Shown here: positions 1-11,815 of the stretch, one piece after another | Position numbering within the stretch: the stretch's first letter is position 1 | Layout: every line of letters begins with the position of its first letter | Program-made: the position numbers and the translations under genes | Origin: Epiperipatus broadwayi | Lineage: Eukaryota; Onychophora; Udeonychophora; Euonychophora; Peripatidae | NCBI GenBank assembly: GCA_028023455.1 | Contig: JAQFVV010006272.1 | Location: forward strand, 3,391,127 to 3,455,126 | DNA: 64,000 bases | Direction: 5' to 3' | Notes under the pieces: model-generated | Databases searched by the model: none | Told to the model about the DNA's origin: nothing | The model's input: the letters and a program-made list of their open reading frames with translations, nothing else

Positions 1-890
1 TATAATTATTTATACTTTTACCTTTTTATTTACATATTAACTCTCCTGACTTTGATGGCCACAATGTGATAAATAATAAAGGTTTTTAACTAAATCGATC
101 ATAGCCAACATATTAATTAGTTCAAAATAGCATTTGTTTTTTATTTTGTTTCATTTGAAATCTTTCATAAATAAACTTATGTTAGCTTTTCAATCTGAAA
201 TATTCATTCAATAATAGAATAATTTTTTGTGTACCTGTTATTTTAGGTATTTAGGGATTTTAAAATTTACATTACATTTACTCAAGGAAAGAAATTATTA
301 CACATTATTTTTTCGATAAGTTTTTAGCAGCCATTATACCATGTCTTACACTTTTTTTTTGTTTAATGATATATTATAGCAAGTAAAAAAAAATCAAACA
401 ATTGGGTCTTCTGCTAGAATAGGTAAAGAATTTTGTAGGTATTTTTCCAATCAAGCAGTTACAAGTGAAATTGTATAATTGTTATAATCAACAAAGGGAC
501 ATTGAACAATACCATTTTAATAAAATGTACACAGTAATGTCTTTTTTTTACTAACTGTTTTCCTTGGATTTAAACAATTATGTATTTGACTAATTTTAGG
601 GATCAATTATGATTTTAGCTAAATAACAAATTCCAGTATAGTACAATCCAATAAAAGCAGATTAGTAAAATGTAAAAAAAAAAATATATTACTATTAAAA
701 AAAAGACAATACTCCTGTTTAAAAAAATGCCTCCATAGGATACAACCTCCAAAATGCATGTTTATGCTTCTGATAATCTACTCTAACCCTTCAACATATA
801 AAATATGACTGATAAACTAAGTTATCTACTATGCATAATTATTATAATGTAATGTTTTAAGTAAGTTTATTTTAAAATAAATTATTAATA
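1..890. other. AT-rich intergenic DNA
   Basis: I see no convincing coding region. The sequence is AT-rich with several homopolymer A and T runs and stop codons in all frames. Confidence 0.6.
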
Positions 891-896
891 ATAAAA

Positions 897-1400
897 TGTT
901 AAAATAAAAGTGATTGGAAAATCTAAACATTTTCAATTACATATAAATTTTATTAAATTAAATTTTATTAAATTATAGTAATTTTATTAAATTATAGTAT
1001 TCAGTTTTGTGCAATGGTAGAGTATATATAAAATATATTTTGAGGCTTAAGCAATTCTCACAATATGTTTAAGTAAAGGAGTATTCCTCTTATATTTAAA
1101 TAAAAAATATTTATAATAAGAACTTGTTTCTAACAATAAAATGATTTGAAAATTTAAACATTTACATATAAATTTTATTAATTATAATATCAAACTGGTG
1201 ACAGCCTATTTGGTTTAGCGTAATGATAAAGGTAAATATGTAGCCTATTTTGAACTCAAAGTTCAAGCAATTGTCACAGTAAGTTTAAGAAAAGAAGTAT
1301 TTCTTTCATATTTAAATAAAAAAATATTTATGCTCATAATGTATTTCTAACATGTAAATATTTTTATTTACATATAAATTTTATTAATTATCTTAGTGTC
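897..1400 (+). repeat. Tandem array of tRNA-SINE-like units
   Basis: A motif ACATATAAATTTTATTA recurs at about 940, 1163 and 1369, which gives two full units of about 206-223 bp and a partial third. Each full unit has a tRNA-like segment. In unit 2, GTTTAGCGTAATGATAAAGG (from 1213) resembles a pol III A box, and AAAGTTCAAGCAATT (from 1258) resembles a B box. Unit 1 has a diverged equivalent at about 1010-1060. Units end in an AT-rich stretch with TATTTAAATAAAA. I infer a decayed tRNA-derived SINE present as a tandem dimer. A chance resemblance in AT-rich satellite DNA is the alternative. Confidence 0.4.
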
Positions 1401-1504
1401 ATGGCACCCCCATGATGAAGCACCTTTGTGCTCCACACAATTTGCACATGGCAGTCTTGAATATATATATGTAATAAATTAATTTTGATGTCTGTATTAT
1501 TTCC

Positions 1505-1611
1505 AAAATATATATAATATTCATATCTATATATGTTAAATACAGTAATAACTTTAAATTTGTGTGAATATTACTGTATTTATATATAGATTTGAATATT
1601 ATATATATTGT
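1505..1611. repeat. Imperfect inverted repeat (hairpin), arms about 45 bp
   Basis: The segment 1505-1550 is nearly the reverse complement of 1569-1611, with a loop of about 18 nt (1551-1568). The arms share ATATATAATATTCA and TACAGTAATA blocks. The element is AT-rich and has no coding potential. It could be a small MITE or a chance foldback grown from AT repeats. Confidence 0.55.
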
Positions 1612-4600
1612 AAGAACTGGTTACTGTACTAATTGAAAAAAAATTTCTAGGAAAATAAGTTTTAAACTTCAAAAATCTTTGTCCTTATTACTTTATTCAA
1701 TCAGAAAATGATTAAATTAAACCAATAATTAAAGGTAACCTAAATCAAAACTAAGAAAGGAAATTTAATTCAGGTAATTATATGTAAACACATATACACA
1801 TAGACTCTCAACATACTAAAACATTAAACTTATCAAATGTTCACACACATGTTTAAAATGCATACAGCACACACAATTAAAAAATAATAGATTTAAAATG
1901 TGCATATAAATTTTAGTTAATAATTTTAAGAAATAAATAGTTCTCATGTTTTAAAATGTAATTTTAACAAATTATCTTGCTTTAAAAAGCTCAAACTTCA
2001 AGGCCTTTTCATATCAACTTAAAAATTTAATTTATAAAAACTATTTTATCTTATGAATCTTTGGTTATTCAGAAGATTTTTTATTTTTTTTATATAGACT
2101 TTTATTAGTATAAATTGTTATATAAATTAAAAAGCTGGATTTTTCTCATTGTACCAATCATTGGTCATAAAAGGAATCATTTGTAGTAAAATATTATATT
2201 ACAATATATGTCAAAAATTAATCAAGTTATATAAATATTTCTAACATGCAAGGACAAAAAGTTGGTGCATCTTTTATCTGGCATACTCCTCTATTTTATT
2301 CTATGCTTAAATATCTATTGCTAAAATATTAGAGGTAAAACTATTTACAAAACAAAGGAATATATGATAGAAAAGTTTCTTAGTAGTTCTATATTTTATT
2401 TTCTGTTTTTCTCTTTAAATTTATATCTAATTGGCATTCAATTTTAATTAATTTCATCATAAATATTTTAAAGTTACTAGAATTAAAGTAAAATTACTAA
2501 TCAAAGTGACAAATAGATTAATGAATTGGTAAAAATAATGATTTCAACATTTAAGCTTTCAGTTGCTATTAGTTTTTTTTTTGACAATCCCTAGCAGCTG
2601 ATTGGATTAAATTTTGAACTTTTTATTTGATCAAATTTGCATTTATTCTTTATTATATGTTCAGAAATTCCCAATTATATAGTACAAATATCTGTTAACA
2701 AATAAAAATTATTGTTTAAAACATTATTTCAATTTTGTAAATAAAAAAATAATAATAATAAACTGAAATATATATAATAAAAATAGTAATTTTTTTCTTA
2801 GTGAATAATTACTGCATTGCTGATAAAAATATTAAATTAAAAAAAAAAAGATATTTTTAAACTCAGTTTCTAAATTCAAATTAATTATTGTTCAGATTAC
2901 ATAAAGTGAATAAAATTCAATTCAAAATTTAAAATTCTAATTTAATTATTTAAAAATGACAAAACAATATACTACAGTCAGTATGAATATGTCCCTTTTT
3001 CAGCTGTTATAAATTGCATTTGTGCATTATTTATTTATTTTCACCTGTTTTCTTCTAAAAGTAAATGCTTTTGAATAAAATTTGAATTTAATCCCATTAG
3101 ACTTTTTAAAAATTAAATATTACACAAATATTTCTCAAAAATAACCATAACTATATAAACAAATTGCAATAAATATGTTTTTGTTTTCATTTTCAAATCT
3201 TAACAAAAGCTAGATCATTCTCAAATCTCTTGCAAGTGCCCTCATGTGGAGAGAATAAAAACTATCAATCAATAATGTTTTTAATTATTATCAATTTACT
3301 TCCAGTTTTTCCATCACATGAATGCAAAATGACAAAAATAGGGCTAAAGATAGCCAGAAGAAATGAGTTAAAGCCAAAGTAACCAATAGCACTGGTACAT
3401 TCTCCATTTAAGTAACAAAGATATTGCCAAAAAGTTAAACTTAGTAGAATTATTCCAATAACTTTGATTACTTAATATATAACTTTTCAAATATATTTTA
3501 TCTGAGGTTTAAAAAAAATATGTTCAATAAACATTTTAAAAGCCCTTACTAGGGGAAAAAGATATTAATAATATAATGAACTGCTGAAAATATATTTCTA
3601 CTAATAATTTTTTTTATTATAAACAAAGTTTGCTATTAATGTAAAAAAAAAAAAAAAACTAAATGAGAATTGTTAATATTGCCATCATCATACTTAATTG
3701 AATTTTGAACTTAATTTCTGTATTCTATTTTATTTAAGTTTATCATCATCAAGAACATAATTAAAATTTGTAAATTAAAAAAAAAAACTCTACTCAATCC
3801 TTATCTCATTGGCAGAAAATTTTTTTATAATTAAGATGTCTATTAATTCTTTATACAAATATTTGTTCATGCAGAGACACATAAGTAAAACCACATTATA
3901 ATGTTAATTATGTACTTTAAAACCACTACAGAACTGTATAATAAATTTTTCCCAGTATATTACCAATCATTGTCATTATCTTGGCTATGAATATCGATTT
4001 TGCTGCTTTGATATTGTCAATAGAAATAATTATATAATAAAAAAAACATTTTTTATTATTCATTATTTTTTCCAAATAAAGAACTAAACCCCCTCAGGAA
4101 AAAGGGGAAATACCTTAAAGAAAAAAAATGAGTAAATTAATTATATTATGTTTAAATGCCTTTTTTTTGTTTGGAGAGTTAGTCAATTAAACTTTTGATA
4201 GTCTAAATATTTAAAAAAATCTTTTAAATTTAAAAAAATCTTTTAAATGTATGTATAAGCATATCTGATTGTAAATAAAATTTTGTCATAGGAAATTTTG
4301 TAATTAAAAAAAAAGTTTTTCCAGGTTTATTACTGTTAGTAATAGTTAAAGTTTATAAAAGTTAAAATTGTTTTCACATTTTGTTAGGCCTGGAGTTTTT
4401 AGTTGCCAAAACTTTAAATAGTATCAGATTTAAATGTTTATATAATGAATTTTTGTCTTTGCTTGCCTTTACTTGAGAATGATTAATGAATTGATAAAAT
4501 GTTGTATTCAATGATTGTGTAATAAGAAATTCACATTGTAATATAAAAGTGATTGCTTTTTGGAAATATCATTGAATATTTCTTATGCTATTGCTTTTTC

Positions 4601-4900
4601 TGAGAAAAAACTATACCTTCAAAAATATTATATAAAGGGCCATAGAAAAGTAGAGCTTATGGGGATACTGCCAATTATAAGCTGAAATCTTTTAAAGTAA
4701 AGGGAAATGATGTTTATTTTTATAGCAGCACTAAGCATTTACCATGAGCCTAATTTTTGAAATGATACACTTTGAACCATAATGGATTTATTGAATATTT
4801 ATGATTATAATATTAATTACTGATTCTACTCACAGAAAAGTTAGTTTTCTGTATGTCCATTAATTACCAGATATTACATTGACTCAGATAAAAAATTAGT
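1612..4900. other. AT-rich intergenic DNA
   Basis: No gene or recognisable transposon domain was seen on either strand. The stretch contains poly-A and poly-T runs (for example near 3641-3658) and two adjacent copies of AAAAAAATCTTTTAAAT at about 4213-4248. Confidence 0.55.
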
Positions 4901-4904
4901 AATA

Positions 4905-4955
4905 ATTGAATAATAATAATAATAATAGTAGTAGTAGTAGTAGTAGTAGTAGTAA

Positions 4956-5012
<57 letters not shown>

Positions 5013-5060
5013 AAGTAATAGTAGTAGTAATAATAATAGTAATAGTAATAATAATAATTT
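4905..5060. repeat. Compound (AAT)n/(AGT)n microsatellite
   Basis: About 150 bp of uninterrupted trinucleotides: AAT units, then a long AGT block with scattered AAT units, then AAT again. Translation in any frame gives homopolymers such as poly-Tyr, so open frames here are artefacts. Confidence 0.95.
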
Positions 5061-6320
5061 AATTTAAATTCTTCTTTATAAATACTCACTTATGAAAAGA
5101 ATAATGCATATGATATTTTATGATATCTTAATACATATGAAACAATATACAAAACAAATAATAAATATTTAAATTTAAAACATTTGCTGAAAAGTTGTAA
5201 TTTCTCTGAAAAAAGTCGATATTGTTCATGATTCAAGAGTTTAATATTTTTTTAATGTACATACTGTTATATTGTGCCCAAGATATTTTGCTATTTTGTA
5301 TAAAATATTAAATTTTGTTATTAAAATATATATTGTCTCAATTATAGGTTTTAATAGCACTATGCAAGTGCTTACAGAATCTAAAATTACTATTTTTTAT
5401 AAAGACACAGTCAAGTAGATATGAAGAATATACAAAATGAATATGTTAAAAAATATATTGTTGAAAACCAAAAAAAAAATGATAAAAGATCTGTCATTGT
5501 GAACATCCTGATTATAATACTCTGATATAATGTTAATATTAATATAAACTATCAAAATGACAAGATCCATAATTATCCCCTCAAAAATACTTCTTAATTC
5601 ATTTATAAGTTCAGATATTTCTTGCTGGTATAATCTTTACACAGCCAAGACAGTAAATATACTTATTAACATTTTTTTTAAAAAAATTGAATGAATTACA
5701 CAAAGTGTGATTTATAAAATATCATTACTTCTCTGGATCTTTTTGTAAATCTTAGGCAAATAATAGAATTATAACCTTCAATATTTTAAAGTAGATCTTT
5801 TGGTATTCAAAATTAAGTTAATACAATTATATCAAAATCAGAGTTTCTTATTTAAAAAAACACCAAAAGTTCATCAAAATATTTTCTAATACTGTACTTC
5901 TAATGTTCATTTGATACATCTTAAATTTAAACATTTTATTATGACTAAATCATTCATATTCTTATATAGATTATCATATTTTTCATATAATTTTGATAAT
6001 TCATTTTTACAACTAATCCTAATAACTTTAATCCCATTATCTTTTTCCATGCAAACTTTACAATCTTTAATTCATACATATTTAAACTTTTTCCCTTCTG
6101 CAATCTGTTGCGATTTCCAGTGATTTATTTTTTTCAGAAAAGCAAGTTTTCATTTACAAATGTGTGTTTATTATTTGTAGTTTATGGGAAAATATAAGAA
6201 ACAATTAATTCATACTTTTTAGTATTTTACACAAACTAATTTCTTACTACTTTATATACAAATGAAACAATAATATTTCGATGTTTTTGTTTAGAGTGAT
6301 TGACATATCTTAATTACTTA
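5061..6320. other. AT-rich intergenic DNA
   Basis: No supported feature. Short open frames, such as one at 5911-6123, have low-complexity composition and no recognisable domain. Confidence 0.5.
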
Positions 6321-6324
6321 ACAC

Positions 6325-8290
6325 TGTGTTTTCCAAACTATGGTGTCTGATCATCTAGGGGATGCAAAACTATTGCAAAGGTGCACATAATTTGTATCAA
6401 ACATACAAATTCAAATCAGAGTCTACAGAAAATTACTCATCTATGCTTAATGAGCTTTGCCCATTCCTACTAATGACACAAACGATCATTTTCTAAGAAA
6501 ATGATTTAACAATGTACAAGCCTCCACAGCTCTCAGTTCTACCATGAGCAAGATAAGATGGTGTAGTATGTATTTTAATATAACAGACATAATTAGTGGT
6601 TTATGAATAAGGTATTTTTTATATTATATGATATTCTTAACAATTACTGAGGTATGTTTGAAAACTAGGAATAATATTTCTTAATTGTTTTAAATCCATT
6701 TTAAATGGATAAATTTGTAACTGAATTGAAATGAAAAGAAGATTAAGACAGTAAAATTTATACTAGCAAGTTACTGAACTATACAGCTGTGAAAAATAGT
6801 CATGTTAAATGTCAAAAATATGATCTACTATACTATACATTGGAATTTACAATTATCATTATTAATGGACAAGAAAGACTAATATGTTTAAAATATATGT
6901 AGCATGAAACCTAAAAAGTTAAAAGATCATCTCAAAAAACTACATGCAGACCACATTGGTAAGCCAAAAGAATTTTTTCAAAGGAAATAAGATGTTTTGA
7001 ATAAACAATAAAATACATTTTCAAAAATCATATCTGTAATGTCAAAAGCATTGTTTGCATCATATAAATTTTCTTATAAAATTGTTAAAGAAGACTTATT
7101 ATTCTGTAACCCTATTGAAAACTATACTACAGCAAAAGAAATTTTCAATGTGAATGATATATTTTTAAATCAAAAGGGTATTTTTATGTACAAATGGAGT
7201 TCGATATATGGCAAGACAAAATGCTGATTTACAAGCTCTAGTTTGAAATGTATCTTCTTATGCAAGTTGGACACATTGTCTGATAAAGAGACAATCACTT
7301 GTTTTAAAAAGTAAAAATGGAGATTTTCTAATGGTATTTGGAAGTTATTGTAAAAGTTGTAAACTTTATTAAAAACAGCCCATTAAGAGGAAGGCAGTTT
7401 GCAAAATTGTGGGATAATATGGATGCAGAATACAAATACTGTTATATTATTGGAAAATATGTTGGCTTTCTTGGTTCAATGTACTTCAAAGAGTTTTTGA
7501 ACAAAAATAAGAAATAATCATATATCTGACTGATAATAATAGAGATAGGGCAAAATTGTTTAATGATACTAAAGTCTTTATAAACTTTGCTTATTTAGTG
7601 GATATTTTTGAAAAACTTAATATTTTAAATAAATCAATGCAAAGATCTCAATCCCATGCTTTGATGCAGAAAGATGAAGTTCTTGCATCTAAGAAATAAT
7701 TGGAGCTGTGGATGATTAATTTGAAAAATAATAGTTTGACTTTTTTCCCAATTTCAAAAACACTTGTCCTGCAAATGAAATAAAAGAAAATAAAATATTT
7801 ATTAATAATATTTTCACCAATCCATTGAAACAATTCTCATTTCATTTTAAAGATCTTGACATGTCAAAATATGAATAAGTACGATTAAAACACATGAAGT
7901 ATTTGGTCTTTTGACATCAGAACAAGAAATATTGATTGACATATCTTGTGACAGCATATTAAAACAGATGCTTGAATAACAAAAGAGTTGAAAAAACTGT
8001 TTCCTACTTTAACAAACAAAGCTTTAGAAATTTTATTGTCATTTGTAACATCTCATTTGTGAGAAACTGGTTTTTCACTGTTGCCGTTTTAAAAACATGA
8101 GATCGATCTTGAGTAGTGATTGAAGAAGAATTGAAAATAGACCTATCTTCAATGATACCCAGGTTTGACAAACTTTGTTTTAATTAACATGCTCATCCAT
8201 TGCACTAAATATTATTTTATCAACCAACGTTATTATAATTTTAATCAATGTTCTTTGTTTTTTTTTGTTTACACATACAAAGAAACTGTT
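6325..8290 (+). mobile_element. hAT DNA transposon relic (ZBED5/FAM200-like group), approximate ends
   Basis: The segment carries a decayed transposase. Its start (ACTGTGTTTTCCAAACTATG, about 6325) resembles the CAGTGTTTTCCAA-type termini of hAT elements. I could not identify the matching 3' terminal inverted repeat, so the right boundary is set by the end of transposase similarity. Fragment order along the segment follows the family: BED finger, middle domain, then the C-terminal dimerisation region. Confidence 0.6.
6705..8206 (+). pseudogene. hAT transposase pseudogene, ZBED5/FAM200/SCAND3-like
   Basis: A BED-finger hAT transposase, which normally cuts and pastes its own element in the nucleus. 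Reading from MDKFV at 6705, the BED region shows FTIIIINGQE and then MKPKKLKDHLKKLH followed by GKPKEFF (6904-6990), a signature of ZBED5/FAM200-type proteins. ALFASYKFSYKI (7048-7083) is the next conserved block. Later blocks include ASWTHCLI, KSMQRSQSHAL and, at the C terminus, FPTLTNKALEILLSFVTSHL and IPRFDKL, as in hAT dimerisation regions. Many stops and frameshifts interrupt the frame, so no functional protein is possible. The longest clean piece is 62 codons (7039-7227). The assignment rests on remembered family motifs, but their order is consistent over about 1.5 kb. Confidence 0.75.
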
Positions 8291-8424
8291 TTATATAAGA
8301 CTTATATCTATACTATAATCTATTGAAATGAAATTGTAAATATGACGACAGTATTTATAAAATTAGAATGTTCTAAAAATTGGGGGGGTGGGCACATGTT
8401 TTCCAGTAAAATGGGAAGTGCAGT

Positions 8425-8453
8425 TATTATAATAATAATAATAATAATAATAA

Positions 8454-8551
<98 letters not shown>

Positions 8552-8562
8552 ATAATAATAAT
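8425..8562. repeat. Compound (AAT)n(AGT)n(AAT)n microsatellite
   Basis: Roughly 135 bp of trinucleotide repeat, with AAT units at both ends and about 30 AGT units between. It lies directly against the 5' end of the non-LTR retrotransposon that follows. Composition matches the 4905-5060 microsatellite. Open frames encoding poly-Ile/poly-Val or poly-Thr here are artefacts. Confidence 0.95.
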
Positions 8563-8791
8563 ATACAGCGGTCCTGCTGTGTCTTCAGTTAGATAAAGTA
8601 GATAAACGTTTCCAACAAAAGTATATAAAAAATACTGAATTGCCAAAAAACAGTTGCTTAAAACATCACCTGAAGATAATTAATATTCACACCTATCAGG
8701 GAAAACGGAGTTTTTACTCACAAAGTAAGTGATTTATTGCTTATAATTTTTAGTTTTTCTAAGCGCTATTCAAACGCTATATATTGTCAAT

Positions 8792-11049
8792 ATGGCGTCC
8801 ACATCAGAATCCAAGATAAAGTTTGGTGCGAATCAGACTTCACAAATATATAGCAACATTAGAGCACAGACAACATTTGAGAACATAGCTGAATTTAATT
8901 TGCAAAACGCAAAACAAATCCCAAGATTTAGAAGAGCCAATCAGGATGACCTGAATGAAGTAAATGATATAAATATAAATCAATATGATGCCAATGTGCC
9001 TTTACAAAATGTTTGGTTAAAAGAAGAAGTGGAAGAGATAAATCGCAGATTTAATGAAACCATACCGAAAAAATTATTCATGTCATTTAAGAGATTTTTT
9101 TCAAATAAGTCAATCATCTTAGCAGCAACAGATAGAAATCTCTCTCTCTCTACAAGTTTCCAAAGGAAATACTATATAAAGAGTTATCTAACAATAAAAT
9201 GTGGAGCTCAGTTTCAACCATAGGAGAGTATACCAACTCAAGATATCTGGCAGTAGAATTCATTAATGAAACACAATGTACAGATTTTCAAGAAAAAATT
9301 AAGACACTGGACAATTATGCTCTTGTGATTGTAGATAGAGAGATGCAAAACTATCACACTGGCATTATTAAAAATACCTATTTTGGGTATAATATACACG
9401 ATTTCACAAAATTAATGAAACTCTTTGGGCAACCGATATACATGAAGCCAATATATCGCTCAGACACACCTACACTAGTTTATTCAAACAGGTTCTATTT
9501 CAAGATCAAAATGAATGAAGGCATAAGACCTGAAGATATCCCAAGCATAATAATGGATCAGGAAGTAATACTGACTATACAAATTAATGGGTTTAGGCCA
9601 CAATGTTTTGTGTGTGGAAGTAGAGATCACCTGGCAATAGACTGTGGAAGAAAGCACAACAGCAATGACCAGTCAACAGCTAAAATAAAGCAAATATTAA
9701 TTAAAGAATACACAACAGAGCAACTGGAAGATCAAGCAGACCCAGACAAGAAGATAGAAAATCCCAAATACCCAGAGACTGGCCAAAAAATAGATGACAT
9801 GCAAAAAAATAAAATAAAAAATGGGCAGAAATGACAGATAAAGAATATACAAAGAAAGGAACAGAAAATCAGACAAGGCCAGATAAAAAGAGAAAATACA
9901 TCAAACATGAAGAGTATGACCAAGAGATGGGTGACATGCAAAAAATTATAAACAAATAGATGATATACAAAGAAATAAGCAAAGTTTTCTGAAAGTTGCT
10001 GATCAGTCAGTACCATCACAGCTGCTTGAGGCAGACAAACTAGCCACTGAAAAAAAAGGCAAAAGAATTGAAGTCACTCCAAAACAGATAAAGCCTCATC
10101 AAAAAAAAAAAAACGATCAAAAAAAGGAAATCAAGATAACAATCAAAGACGGGAATCTGAAACTGTAATAGAAGATACACTTGATGAACACCAAAGATCA
10201 AAAATAGATATAAACAGTATGCAAAAAAATAATAACAAATGTGCAGAAATAAACCAACTGGATGAAGATGATATAATTGAAGCCACAGAAAATAAAACAA
10301 GCACAGACAAGAAACCAAAACACACCAAACGCATTGAGGGTGACCCAGAAGTAGATGACGTAAAAGGGAAAAATAAGGAACTGGATGGCATACAACATAA
10401 TAAACAAAGTAAGCAAAAAACAGATAAAGAAGATACAATGGAAGCAATGGCAGACAAGAACATAAAACACATCAGACACATTGAGGCCGACCGTGAACTA
10501 GTTGGCTTAAAAGTGGAAAATAAGCCACTGGACAACATACAAGGTAATAATAACCAAAGTAAGCATAAAATGGCACACCAGAAAAGGCCAGCTCAGCTCT
10601 ATGAGCAAGAGAGATTAAACAATAAAAAAGAGGATAAGAGAATTGCAGCAAAGATAAGCCATATGAAATGTGACCAACAAAATCAGTCAAAGAGTGCAAA
10701 TAAAGATTACATGCAAATTATGGCACTTGAGACTGAAACTGAAGATGTGATTCATGTAGATAGAAGATGCAAAATTTCAACCAAAGTCATACCATGGCCA
10801 ACAATTATTAATAAAACATCTGAAATGATGGAGGCTATTATTCCAGATCTGCCTACCCAAATAGAAATGCACACTGAAGATAGACACAAACCAAGGCATC
10901 CACCAAAACAAGATAGAAGATATAAAAAGGTGAGAATTGAACAAGAGATTTCTCACAGTGAGCAGGAAATATATAATTGGGCTGTAGCAGTGGATGAAGA
11001 GAGTGGCCTGGTGTTTCAAGATGCAGTGGAAATCGAGGAAGAAAAGTAG
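8792..11049 (+). pseudogene. ORF1 (gag-like, CCHC zinc knuckle) of Tx1/L1-like retrotransposon
   Basis: This would encode the RNA-binding protein of the element, about 750 residues long. The start ATG at 8792 has a good context (AATATGGCG). The first frame runs to 9223. A frameshift near the CT-rich run at about 9138-9152 moves reading to the frame that ends at 9834. That part contains CFVCGSRDHLAIDC (about 9604-9645), a perfect CX2CX4HX4C knuckle. Further frameshifts and a stop at 9957-9959 follow, and the last clean frame is 10219-11049. The C-terminal half is Lys-, Glu- and Gln-rich and made of degenerate repeats containing DxMQKN or DxIQxN motifs at about 9790, 9927, 10210, 10381 and 10528. 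Protein repeats of this kind are not standard for the family, and I know no function for them. Confidence 0.65.
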
Positions 11050-11089
11050 GAAGACATGAATTCCTAAACTCAAAGGAAAAAAAATATTA

Positions 11090-11575
11090 ATGAAACTTAA
11101 AATTGCTGTTTTAAATGTCAGAGGACTTAATGCAATCAATAAAAATTTTAAAGTCAGAAATTGGATAAATCAAATCCGAGCCCATATAACAGGATTATTA
11201 GAAACAAAGATATATGCAGGCTCGGCAATAAATCCAGCTACCTACCTGAGGGGCCAGGGCTTCTCTGCATGTTCCAGAGATTCATCCTCCCCATCTGCAG
11301 GAACTGGAATAGTAATTGCTCAAGATTGTCCTTTTGAAAATTTCAAAATACTACATTGATTCAAACCTTCTAATAATAACACTGACTCAAAAATAATTAC
11401 AATGAATATAGTGCTTGTATATATGCCAGTAGAAAAGCAAAAGATAGAATCTTAATTTATGATATAAATTCAATTCTTGCCATTAATGCAAGCCCCATTG
11501 TTCTGGTTGGGGACTGCAACTCATCTTATAATGAACTTATACAGAAATCACTCCTATTGGACAATAATGTGATTA
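11090..11575 (+). pseudogene. ORF2 fragment: AP-endonuclease domain of Tx1/L1-like retrotransposon
   Basis: Only the N-terminal part of ORF2 remains, starting 40 nt after ORF1. The 89-codon open frame 11090-11359 has LKIAVLNVRGLN, with the conserved Asn, and LLETKI, with the catalytic Glu, of L1-type APE endonucleases that nick target DNA. After a stop at 11357-11359, related sequence continues in other frames and reaches IVLVGDCNSS (about 11496-11525), the GDxN motif. Similarity then stops. No reverse transcriptase motifs occur before the 3' tail. This is best read as an internal deletion within ORF2. Confidence 0.7.
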
Positions 11576-11752
11576 ATTAACATTCCTAAAGTGGATACAA
11601 TCATGTAAAATTACCCATATAGATATGTACTTTTAAAAAAATGAATATTGTAGCACTTGAAATTGAACTGACAATAATAAGATTCAACATGTATCTTGCT
11701 ATGGCATTGTAATACTATGTAACTAAAAGGATCAATAAAGTTTACTATTGTT

Positions 11753-11772
11753 GAAACAACAACAACAACAAC

Positions 11773-11810
<38 letters not shown>

Positions 11811-11815
11811 CAACA
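11753..11815 (+). repeat. (AAC)n(AAT)n(AAC)n microsatellite tail
   Basis: The repeat follows AAGGATCAATAAAGTTTACT directly. It is read as the simple-repeat 3' tail of the preceding non-LTR retrotransposon, either made during target-primed reverse transcription or already present at the target. Confidence 0.85.

Larger units (their letters stand above)
8563..11815 (+). mobile_element. Non-LTR retrotransposon, Tx1/L1-like, internally deleted
   Basis: The order is: 5' UTR (8563-8791), a long broken gag-like ORF1 with one zinc knuckle, a short ORF2 start encoding an AP-endonuclease-type domain, then an abrupt change near 11575-11600 to a 3' UTR-like segment ending in an (AAC)n(AAT)n tail. No reverse transcriptase is present, so most of ORF2 is missing while both ends remain. 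A CCHC-bearing ORF1 with an L1-type endonuclease suggests the Tx1 branch of the L1 group, though the I group cannot be excluded. The element sits between microsatellites. Confidence 0.7.

Noticed and set aside
4874-5089. Open frame encoding poly-Tyr
   Set aside because: It is a translation of the (AAT/AGT)n microsatellite and has no other content.
8320-8646. Open frames encoding poly-Thr/Ile or poly-Val/Ile on both strands
   Set aside because: They are microsatellite translations.
10040-10699. Minus-strand frames rich in Phe, Leu, Cys and Tyr
   Set aside because: They are antisense shadows of the Lys-rich ORF1 on the plus strand.
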